From Bacteroidota bacterium (lineage in GTDB: Bacteria > Bacteroidota > Bacteroidia > Flavobacteriales_D > Crocinitomicaceae), in the NCBI GenBank assembly GCA_006226555.1, contig SBGS01000158.1, positions 1 to 5,369 of the forward strand: a stretch of DNA of 5,369 nucleotides. Direction: 5' to 3'. A program made the position numbers and the translations under genes. Each line of letters starts with the position of its first letter. Position 1 is the stretch's first letter. Shown piece after piece: positions 1 through 5,369 of the stretch. The notes under the pieces are model-generated. The model had not been told where the DNA came from. It made no database searches and saw nothing but the letters and a program-made list of their open reading frames with translations.

Positions 1-813
1 TAGATCATATTTTAATTCAGGATCTAAAATCAAGGTGTCTGGATTTCCAAAACGATCGATTGTATGTGTAAAAGTATAGCGAAGGTTTGTTGTTCCTGCC
101 TCATAAAGGAACATCGTTACATCGGTTTCCGTTGGAGCTCCGTATGAATCGTTCAAATTTATTTGAACGGTTGTATTTAGAAGGACCTTTGCCAGTATGT
201 TGTTGAGTACTTTTTCGAAGGATTGTTTTGTTTCTGCATCAGAATAGCTTCCGATACATCGAAATTTCTCGAGATAAGAAAGATCCATTCCAAGTCCGAT
301 AACAAAAGGAGTGACGTTAATATCCTTCTTTTTAAGCTCCATTGCAACAGCGCATGGATCCATGGGACAAGCTTCCAAGCCATCTGTGATAAGAATGATG
401 ACATTTTTGGCGTTTTTATCCGGAAAATCTTCGGCTGAGGCTTGTAATGTCATTGCAATTGGAGTAGTTCCTTTTGCTTTGATCGTTCGCATTCTGGTGA
501 GAATCTGATCATGGTTAGCTTTACCGAACGGAACTTCGAGTTTTGTATCGTTACAATCTTGATAAGTTGCTGTAATTGGTGATTGATGTCCGTATACGCG
601 AAGTGCGATCTCCAGATTCTCAACGTTTCGTAATTGACTGACATTCTTAGCGAGTATTTCTTTAGCAGCTTCAAATCGGGTTTGACCATCTCCCCAGTCT
701 GAATTCATACTATTGGAAGCATCCAGAATAAAGAGAATACGGGTCAGTTCAGGTTCTTGAGCCTTCAATAGAAAGCTAAAGAATAAAACTGCTATACTCA
801 GAAAATGCTTCAA
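1..813 (-). CDS. Exported VWA-domain protein, C-terminus cut by window edge
   Basis: An open frame of 271 codons reaches base 1 without a stop, so the C-terminus is missing. Residues 1-19 form a signal peptide (KH, then a hydrophobic run, ending L-K-A-Q). Residues 25 to about 210 are a VWA domain. The metal-ion-dependent adhesion site is complete: D31-x-S33-x-S35, a threonine at 116/117 in KGTTPIA, and D144 in LITDG. The ITDGLEAC..DPC stretch, with C149 and C154, matches a VWA family common in Bacteroidota and often labelled Ca-activated chloride channel homolog; that label does not show channel activity. Residues about 212-271 look like a beta-sandwich region with a GNPDTLILDP motif. The start is TTG at 813: no in-frame ATG occurs before residue 36, which lies inside the metal site, and only the TTG start gives a signal peptide. 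It follows the transketolase stop by one base, so translational coupling is likely. Likely role: metal-dependent ligand binding at the cell envelope; the ligand is unknown. Confidence 0.88.
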   Translation of the reverse strand, partial: MKHFLSIAVLFFSFLLKAQEPELTRILFILDASNSMNSDWGDGQTRFEAAKEILAKNVSQLRNVENLEIALRVYGHQSPITATYQDCNDTKLEVPFGKANHDQILTRMRTIKAKGTTPIAMTLQASAEDFPDKNAKNVIILITDGLEACPMDPCAVAMELKKKDINVTPFVIGLGMDLSYLEKFRCIGSYSDAETKQSFEKVLNNILAKVLLNTTVQINLNDSYGAPTETDVTMFLYEAGTTNLRYTFTHTIDRFGNPDTLILDPELKYDL

Positions 814-814
814 T

Positions 815-1657
815 TTAATAATCCCCTAAAGTTTCTTCGAGCTGGTTGAGTGCTGCTTCCAGTTGTTCTCCGTTTGGAGCAACCCCATGCCACTTGTGGG
901 ATCCCATCATGTAATCTACACCCTGACCCATTTCAGTTTTCATGATAATGACAATTGGCTTACCATTACCAGTCAAACTACGTGCCTTATCGAATGTTTT
1001 GATGATATCTTCAATGTTATGTCCATCCATCTCAAGAACTTCCCAACCAAAAGCTTGCCATTTTTGATTCAGATTACCAAGTGAAAGAACATCATCAACA
1101 TCTCCATCTATCTGACGACCGTTATAATCAACGGTAGCTATGAGGTTATCTACTTTTTTGGCAGCAGCGTACATGGCAGCTTCCCATATCTGACCTTCCT
1201 GAAGCTCACCGTCTCCATGAAGTGTGAAAACCAAGTTTGGATCGTTATTTAGTTTTTTTACTTCTGCTGCACCAATTGCACAAGAAAGTCCTTGACCAAG
1301 TGAGCCTGATGCCATTCTTACACCTGGGAGACCTTTATCCGTAGAAGGGTGGCCCTGCAAACGTGATGATAGTTTTCTGAATGAACCAAGTTCTTCGATC
1401 GGGAAGTATCCGCTTCTTGATAGTACGCTGTACCAAACCGGGGAGATATGTCCATTGGACAAGAAGAATATATCCTCATCAATACCATCCATTTTAAAAT
1501 CGGTCGGATTATGATTCATTTCATGAAAATAAAGTACTGTTAGGAAGTCTGCACACCCCAAAGAACCTCCTGGATGGCCCGAATTTGCTCCAGCGACCAT
1601 TCTTACAACATCTCTCCTTATTTGTGATGCAATTCGACTTAATTCTTGTACGTTCAT
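815..1657 (-). CDS. tkt: Transketolase, N-terminal (thiamine diphosphate pyrimidine-partner) subunit
   Basis: This 280-residue protein is the N-terminal half of transketolase, which moves two-carbon ketol units between sugar phosphates in the non-oxidative pentose phosphate pathway in the cytosol. Visible motifs are GHPGGS (27-32), SNGH (67-70), GHP (102-104), GSLGQGL (118-124), the thiamine-diphosphate/Mg motif HGDGELQEGQIWEA (147-160) with its partner DYNGRQIDG (177-185), DGH (211-213), and HKWHG (254-258). A fused transketolase is about 620-670 residues; about 280 is the usual length of the stand-alone N-subunit, so this is a natural split form and not a truncation. It ends cleanly at TAA. 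The pyrimidine-binding and C-terminal domains must come from a separate protein, which is usually encoded next door but is replaced here by the VWA gene. The ATG at 1657 has no clear Shine-Dalgarno, and the -7 element lies about 30 bases upstream. A transketolase-like enzyme of other substrate range (for example DXP synthase-like) is less likely given the motifs. Confidence 0.95.
   Translation of the reverse strand: MNVQELSRIASQIRRDVVRMVAGANSGHPGGSLGCADFLTVLYFHEMNHNPTDFKMDGIDEDIFFLSNGHISPVWYSVLSRSGYFPIEELGSFRKLSSRLQGHPSTDKGLPGVRMASGSLGQGLSCAIGAAEVKKLNNDPNLVFTLHGDGELQEGQIWEAAMYAAAKKVDNLIATVDYNGRQIDGDVDDVLSLGNLNQKWQAFGWEVLEMDGHNIEDIIKTFDKARSLTGNGKPIVIIMKTEMGQGVDYMMGSHKWHGVAPNGEQLEAALNQLEETLGDY
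823..827 (-). promoter_or_regulatory. Ribosome binding site supporting the TTG start of the VWA gene
   Basis: On the minus strand AGGGG lies inside the last codons of the transketolase gene, nine bases before the TTG at 813. It supports TTG as the true start and suggests that ribosomes finishing transketolase reinitiate on the VWA gene. A purine-rich Shine-Dalgarno is not required in Bacteroidota, so this is supporting evidence only. Confidence 0.5.
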
Positions 1658-1687
1658 CAGCTTAATAATTACTAGTTAACCGTTCTT

Positions 1688-1723
1688 GCAAAACTACGCT
1701 TATTTATTAACTTTAGGACCGAA
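1688..1723 (-). promoter_or_regulatory. Bacteroidota-type promoter for the transketolase-VWA unit
   Basis: Minus-strand TAGTTTTGC (1696 to 1688) is an exact match to the Bacteroidota -7 consensus TAnnTTTGC recognised by their primary sigma factor. A -33-like TTCG (1723 to 1720, one mismatch to TTTG) lies 23 bases upstream, which is slightly long spacing. Transcription would begin near 1681-1683, giving a leader of about 25 bases before the ATG at 1657. The -7 element is convincing; the -33 element is weak. Confidence 0.65.
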
Positions 1724-1759
1724 TTGTTGGTAACTTTTAACCAGATGCAACTAATTTGG
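1724..1759 (+). promoter_or_regulatory. Candidate promoter for the rightward secreted-protein pair
   Basis: TTGTTGG (1724-1730) and TAATTTGG (1752-1759) are separated by 21 bases, and the downstream element lies about 32 bases before the ATG at 1792. The -7 match is imperfect: TA is one base too close to TTTG compared with TAnnTTTG. TAACTTTT (1731-1738) is an alternative -7 core with one mismatch. The position makes sense, back to back with the leftward promoter, but the motif is weak. Confidence 0.3.
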
Positions 1760-1769
1760 TTACAAGTTA
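1731..1769. repeat. Imperfect 13-bp inverted repeat in the divergent intergenic region
   Basis: The left arm TAACTTTTAACCA (1731-1743) and right arm TGGTTACAAGTTA (1757-1769) are reverse complements at 12 of 13 positions, separated by a 13-base spacer. Arm centres are 26 bases apart, roughly two and a half helical turns. There is no T-run, so it is not an intrinsic terminator. It overlaps the candidate rightward promoter, which suits an operator for a dimeric regulator. A cruciform, or a transcribed hairpin if transcription starts upstream of it, is also possible. Confidence 0.6.
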
Positions 1770-1791
1770 GTCTATTAATAAAACGCTAACT

Positions 1792-2172
1792 ATGAAACTA
1801 CTTCTTATCTCTTTTTTCGTTGGGGCATTTGCCCTTTCTTCCGAGGCTCAAAGCTATGATTCGAGATTAACGAAGCTCTACTCAACAGAGGAGTTGAATG
1901 CGCTTTCCTCCGAGAATCCTGAGAAATTGACAGTGCTAAATTACGCACTTGATCATGCACTTACCATCGTTGATCTTCCAAAAGGGAAGGAAGCAAAATT
2001 GAATGGAGAGATCGCATATGACATGACGATCAGACCAGACCTCAGTGCTACGGGTTTGAAAATTTCTGAATCTAACCAGTATTACAGAATTACTGGAACG
2101 AATAAAGTGTTAATGGTGAAGTCTTTCTTTGTTTTGAACCAAGAGATGAATTCAGTTGAAACAGTTAAATAA
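1792..2172 (+). CDS. Small exported protein of unknown function
   Basis: A 126-residue protein with a clear signal peptide: MK, a hydrophobic run through residue 15, then S-S-E-A-Q, with cleavage expected between A19 and Q20. There is no lipobox cysteine and no cysteine in the mature part, and there is no second membrane segment. The mature protein begins with a short charged helix-like stretch (about 24-42, with YSTEELNAL), then a segment with a YALDHALTIVDLPKGKEA pattern (51-68), and a C-terminal half of mixed polar and beta-like character (about 75-120). I do not recognise a named domain. The ATG start is supported by the signal peptide directly after it; no Shine-Dalgarno is visible, only A-rich sequence. 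It ends nine bases before the large secreted protein, so the two are probably one transcript, and a role in export, anchoring or assembly of that protein is possible but unproven. Lacking a CHU_C or other sorting domain, it is most likely periplasmic. Confidence 0.82.
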   Translation: MKLLLISFFVGAFALSSEAQSYDSRLTKLYSTEELNALSSENPEKLTVLNYALDHALTIVDLPKGKEAKLNGEIAYDMTIRPDLSATGLKISESNQYYRITGTNKVLMVKSFFVLNQEMNSVETVK

Positions 2173-2181
2173 GCTACTATC

Positions 2182-4602
2182 ATGAAAAATTTACTTCTTC
2201 TAATTTCTACTCTAACTATTGGATACTATACGGTAGCTCAGGCGATTGTAATGGGTGGGGCTGGTTATCCTCAGTCGAACCCAATTCCATGTGCAACTTT
2301 TTCTGATGGATCAACTCCTAATTTCTTTGATGACGGGGGTGCTGCAAATTACAGTGCCAACTTTAATGATACCATTACATTCTGTCCGGACCTTGCTCAG
2401 GGTACTAAGGTAACATTGACATATGGTATAAACGCAGGGTTTAGTTTTAATGTCGACGGGTCTGATTCGATCTATGTTTATGATGGACCGGATGTTAATG
2501 CTCCTTTCCTTGGAGCACATAACAGTGCGACTGATCCTAATGGATTTGCATATACAGCTACGTGGAACAATCCTTCAGGATGCTTAACTGTTGTTTTCAT
2601 TTCAGATGGGGCAACAGAAGGTACCGGTTGGGAAGCGAATGTTTCTTGTGGAAATATCAACCAACCTTTCGAGCCGCACATTGAGGCTTTTATCAACGGT
2701 GTAGGTCCTAACGCCTTAAATCCATTGGATACCGGATTTGTTGATGTTTGTTTTGGAGACAGTATTTTATTTGTGGCTAAACCAATATTTCCATATTCAT
2801 TTGAAACTACGGGTTCCGGTTATTCTCAAAACGTAGATAACGTAACATACGATTGGTACATCTCTGACGGTGGAACCTATCCCAATAATGACTCTGTTTG
2901 GTTTACACCTCCTGCAAGAAGCGGATACTTGGTTGATCTGAAAATCACTGATATTTTCCCTCAATCGGAACGAATGCTCTGCAAGGTTCGAGTATCTCAA
3001 CAACCATATTTTACAGGTACAGGACCATTGGAGGATACAGTTTGTTTAGGTCAGAACACTGTTCTTATCGGTGGTACGACAATTACAGATACAGTAGGGG
3101 TTGATATACCTCCGGGAACGTTTGAGCTCGGTGGTTCGTTTGCAGGTTTGACCTACTTGCCAGATGGTTCAGGGGCCCAATATCAGGCACCAATTGATAT
3201 AGGTGGATTTCCTACTGGATCGACAATTACTGGCTCTCAAGATCTAAATATGGTGTGTATTACGATTGAGCACTCTTATCTCGGTGATCTTGAGATCGCA
3301 TTGCAATGTCCGAACGGAACACAAGTAACCTTAGTTAATTCATACAGCCCTGGATTTATTCCCGGAGGATTCAGTGGAGGAGGTACATTCCTAGGGGATG
3401 CTGATGATAATAGCGGAAACGGAGTACCTGGAATTGGCTGGGAATATTGTTTCTCTTCCGTATTTAATGATTGGGGTAATATGGCACAGGAATTTGCAGC
3501 GGGTAATACAGTACCGGCACCATTATCCGGAGGAAATTCAATGAACCCAAATGGTGTTTATTTACCTGAGCAGGATTTCTCTGCCTTTGCGGGGTGTCCT
3601 GTAAATGGAACATGGACGATCATCGTACAGGATAACCTTACTATCGATGATGGATATATTTTTGAGTGGGGATTGTTCTTCGATCCTGCATTCTTCCCTG
3701 GTTTGAATGGTTATCAGAATACCATTGCAACTGAACAGTGGCTTCCGGATCCAACTATTATTGGTGGTCAGGATGATACCTTGTTAGTTGTACAACCGAA
3801 TATTCCCGGTACCTATAATTACACGTACCAGATCACGGATGATTTCGGATGTGTTTACGATACTGTAGTTAATTTTGAAGTACTTCCATTACCAGATGTA
3901 CAATCCGATACTATTGGCTGTAATTTGGGAGTTCAGCTGCAAGGAACGACTTCCTATAATGGAGGTGTTTGGACAGTAGCTGATACCAGCGTTCATTTCC
4001 AACCGAATGAATTTGCGGAAAATCCACTCGTGTATACCACCGTCCCCGGTACCTACACGATAGTCTACACCGACGAGGCATGTAATACATCCGATTCCCT
4101 GGAGGTCTACTTCCCGCCGTATGTGTTTGCCTATGCACCAGATACTACCCTGTGTAATGGTGTAGAGTATAATCTGTCCCTGACAGTTGACCCGACGGTT
4201 ACCGGATATCAGTGGAATACCGGTGCGAACACGCCATCTATCACGGTTACGGAAGAAGGAATATACATTGTTGTGGTCAATAATGAATGTCACACAGGAA
4301 CAGACACTATCTACGTTGATTACAAGCTTTGTGACATTATCCCTCCAAACGTAATATCGCTATCTTCTACAGCAGGTAATAACACTTGGTACGTAGAACA
4401 AGAAGGTATAGAAACATTTAATTGTACCATTTTGAACAGATGGGGTAACGTGATCTTCGAATTTGATGATCCGGCAGGTTATTGGGATGGAACATCAAAT
4501 GGACAAAAAGTCTCTGAAGGCACTTATTATTATATCATTACCGCAATTACAGAAGGCGGTGAAGAGATTAATAAGCATGGATTTATACAAGTGATCCACT
4601 AA
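2182..4602 (+). CDS. Large secreted multidomain surface protein (CUB-like, P-domain-like, Ig/PKD modules, CHU_C-type C-terminus)
   Basis: An 806-residue exported protein. Residues 1-19 are a signal peptide (cleavage at A19|Q20). Residues 37-156 resemble a CUB domain: C37/C68 and C134/C156 are suitably spaced for the two CUB disulfides, with DSIYVYDGPD at 95-104 and GWEANVSC at 149-156. Residues about 165-272 are PKD-like (YDWYISDGG, 223-231). Residues about 305-505 resemble a proprotein-convertase P domain, with HSYLGDLEIAL (364-374) and NGTWTIIVQD..DDGYIFEWGLFF (475-500). Ig/PKD-like modules follow at about 520-570, 572-643 and 652-714; the last has the YQWNTGANTPSITV pattern. Residues about 721-806 form a gliding-motility-associated CHU_C-type domain, with ILNRWGNVIFEF (750-761), YWDG (767-770), SEGTYYYIITA (778-788) and terminal GFIQVIH. 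That domain type directs export by the type IX system, so the protein is likely cell-surface or released. No peptidase or other catalytic domain is visible; binding or adhesion is the likely role. It lies 9 bases after the small exported protein and is closed by a strong terminator. Confidence 0.92.
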   Translation: MKNLLLLISTLTIGYYTVAQAIVMGGAGYPQSNPIPCATFSDGSTPNFFDDGGAANYSANFNDTITFCPDLAQGTKVTLTYGINAGFSFNVDGSDSIYVYDGPDVNAPFLGAHNSATDPNGFAYTATWNNPSGCLTVVFISDGATEGTGWEANVSCGNINQPFEPHIEAFINGVGPNALNPLDTGFVDVCFGDSILFVAKPIFPYSFETTGSGYSQNVDNVTYDWYISDGGTYPNNDSVWFTPPARSGYLVDLKITDIFPQSERMLCKVRVSQQPYFTGTGPLEDTVCLGQNTVLIGGTTITDTVGVDIPPGTFELGGSFAGLTYLPDGSGAQYQAPIDIGGFPTGSTITGSQDLNMVCITIEHSYLGDLEIALQCPNGTQVTLVNSYSPGFIPGGFSGGGTFLGDADDNSGNGVPGIGWEYCFSSVFNDWGNMAQEFAAGNTVPAPLSGGNSMNPNGVYLPEQDFSAFAGCPVNGTWTIIVQDNLTIDDGYIFEWGLFFDPAFFPGLNGYQNTIATEQWLPDPTIIGGQDDTLLVVQPNIPGTYNYTYQITDDFGCVYDTVVNFEVLPLPDVQSDTIGCNLGVQLQGTTSYNGGVWTVADTSVHFQPNEFAENPLVYTTVPGTYTIVYTDEACNTSDSLEVYFPPYVFAYAPDTTLCNGVEYNLSLTVDPTVTGYQWNTGANTPSITVTEEGIYIVVVNNECHTGTDTIYVDYKLCDIIPPNVISLSSTAGNNTWYVEQEGIETFNCTILNRWGNVIFEFDDPAGYWDGTSNGQKVSEGTYYYIITAITEGGEEINKHGFIQVIH

Positions 4603-4620
4603 TACTACTGAAAAGACAAG

Positions 4621-4654
4621 AAGAGGCAATTCAATTAGAATTGCCTCTTTTTTT
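4621..4654 (+). terminator. Strong intrinsic terminator after the large surface protein gene
   Basis: AAGAGGCAATTC (4621-4632) pairs perfectly with GAATTGCCTCTT (4638-4649) around the loop AATTA, and seven T residues run from 4648 to 4654. It begins 18 bases after the stop codon at 4602. The geometry is textbook for rho-independent termination in the rightward direction and separates the surface-protein unit from gap. The minus strand lacks a T-run after the stem, so it works one way only. Confidence 0.93.
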
Positions 4655-4672
4655 GTACTTTCATCAAGAATT

Positions 4673-4679
4673 AAAGGAA
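4673..4679 (+). promoter_or_regulatory. Ribosome binding site of gap
   Basis: AAAGGAA ends four bases before the ATG at 4684. It is one of the few purine-rich ribosome sites in this window and supports that start, which also places the Rossmann motif GVNGFGRIG at the very N-terminus as in other GAPDHs. Confidence 0.6.
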
Positions 4680-4683
4680 CTCT

Positions 4684-5369
4684 ATGAAGCGTATAGGTGT
4701 TAATGGATTTGGGCGAATTGGAAGGTATTTTACACGACTTTCACTACAGGATCCCGAAGTGGATGTTGCAGTAATAAATGATCTGTCAGATATTCAGACA
4801 CTTGCGCATCTTTTTAAATATGATAGTGTACATGGAAGACTTCCGTTCAAATTTGAAATTGTCGGTAATCAACTTCAATTTGAGAATGGAAAGATCATAA
4901 CTTTTATATCAGAAAGGTCTCCTGAAAGTATTCCGTGGGGCGCTCACGGCGTAGATTTTGTTTTGGAATCAACGGGTATATTCAGGTCAAGAGAGCTTGC
5001 TTCAAAGCATTTTATTGGTGGCGCATCTAAGGTCATTATCTCGGCTCCTGCGAAGGATCAGGATATCTGTACGATCGTTTTAGGTGTAAATGACGAGATT
5101 TTGAACGATCAAGAGACCGTGATTTCGAATGCTTCCTGTACAACAAATTCAGCCGCTCCCATGCTAAAAGTGTTGCGGGAACTGTGTACTGTAAATAGTG
5201 CATTCATTACAACCGTTCACAGCTATACTTCCGATCAACGGCTGCAAGATGCTCCTCATTCCGATCTGAGAAGAGCGAGGGCAGCTGCGGAGAGCATTGT
5301 TCCAACGTCGACAGGTGCCGCGAAAGCGTTGGCTCGTATTTTCCCGGAGCTGGAAGGAATGATCGGAGG
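4684..5369 (+). CDS. gap: Type I glyceraldehyde-3-phosphate dehydrogenase, C-terminus cut by window edge
   Basis: The frame is open for 228 codons plus two bases to the window end; a full enzyme is about 330-340 residues, so roughly the last third is missing. It catalyses the reversible oxidation and phosphorylation of glyceraldehyde 3-phosphate in glycolysis/gluconeogenesis, as a cytosolic tetramer. Visible features are the Rossmann motif GVNGFGRIGR (5-14), IND at 31-33, KYDSVHGR (45-52), ESTG (95-98), SAPAKD (120-125), the active site ASCTTN (150-155) with nucleophile C152, the base H179 in TTVHSYT, DLRRARAAAESIVPTSTGAAKA (194-215) with the phosphate-site residues, and IGG at the edge. D33 corresponds to the aspartate that binds the adenosine ribose and favours NAD over NADP. 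In the second coenzyme-selectivity loop the sequence is QDAPH (188-192), that is, Ala-Pro where many NAD enzymes have Leu-Pro. It lies 29 bases past the terminator's T-run and so should have its own promoter, which I cannot place with confidence. Confidence 0.96.
   Translation, partial: MKRIGVNGFGRIGRYFTRLSLQDPEVDVAVINDLSDIQTLAHLFKYDSVHGRLPFKFEIVGNQLQFENGKIITFISERSPESIPWGAHGVDFVLESTGIFRSRELASKHFIGGASKVIISAPAKDQDICTIVLGVNDEILNDQETVISNASCTTNSAAPMLKVLRELCTVNSAFITTVHSYTSDQRLQDAPHSDLRRARAAAESIVPTSTGAAKALARIFPELEGMIG

Noticed and set aside
353..364. Perfect 12-bp palindrome CATGGATCCATG
   Set aside because: It encodes the conserved Met-Asp-Pro-Cys of the VWA protein, so coding constraint explains it; it is too short to call a functional site inside a gene.
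450..689. A 79-codon minus-strand frame within the VWA gene
   Set aside because: It is another frame of the same strand as the VWA gene, whose own frame carries the intact metal-site motifs; it is a shadow.
863..1084. A 73-codon plus-strand frame opposite the transketolase gene
   Set aside because: It is antisense to a highly conserved enzyme and has no supporting motif.
1658..1791. Riboswitch or small RNA in the divergent intergenic region
   Set aside because: The leftward leader is only about 25 bases, the one dyad lacks a terminator tail, and no known aptamer pattern is visible.
3889..4293. A 134-codon open frame on the minus strand inside the large surface protein gene
   Set aside because: It lies wholly antisense to a frame with clear domains, is rich in Arg/Ile/Gly as expected of reverse-frame reading, and has no recognisable motif or signal peptide.
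4656..4662. TACTTTC as a possible -7 element for gap
   Set aside because: It does not fit TAnnTTTG (TA is one base too close and the final G is missing), and no -33 element stands at a proper distance.
1..5369. CRISPR array, mobile element or defence system
   Set aside because: There are no regularly spaced direct repeats, no transposase or integrase frame and no terminal inverted repeats; the genes are metabolic or surface proteins.

Overview
The window looks like a chromosomal segment of a Bacteroidota bacterium, most likely a Flavobacteriales member near the Fluviicola/Crocinitomicaceae group. The evidence is a half-length (N-terminal subunit) transketolase, a large secreted protein ending in a gliding-motility/CHU_C-type C-terminal domain (the type IX secretion signature), a TAnnTTTGC -7 promoter element, weak or absent Shine-Dalgarno sequences at several starts, and moderately AT-rich DNA. 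The genus-level placement is inference.

Layout. Positions 1-813 (minus) hold most of a secreted von Willebrand factor A (VWA) protein that runs off the left edge. It starts at a TTG one base after the stop of the gene upstream of it, the N-terminal transketolase subunit (815-1657, minus). A 134-bp divergent intergenic region (1658-1791) carries a good promoter for the leftward transketolase-VWA unit, a weaker candidate promoter for the rightward unit, and an imperfect 13+13 bp inverted repeat over the latter. Rightward come a 126-residue exported protein of unknown function (1792-2172) and, 9 bases later, an 806-residue multidomain secreted protein with a CUB-like domain, a proprotein-convertase P-like domain, PKD/Ig-like modules and a CHU_C-type C-terminus (2182-4602). 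A strong intrinsic terminator (4621-4654) closes this unit. A type I glyceraldehyde-3-phosphate dehydrogenase gene (4684 onward) runs off the right edge.

How it fits together. Two central-carbon genes (transketolase half, gap) flank a cell-surface pair and are not obviously linked to it in function. The leftward operon pairs a cytosolic pentose-phosphate enzyme subunit with an exported VWA protein; the expected C-terminal transketolase subunit is not next to it in the visible sequence. The rightward pair is probably co-transcribed and may act together at the cell surface. There is no CRISPR array, insertion sequence, prophage or recognisable defence system here, and no RNA gene that I can see. 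The most interesting items are the divergent dyad, the small-protein/large-adhesin pair, and the separated transketolase half.
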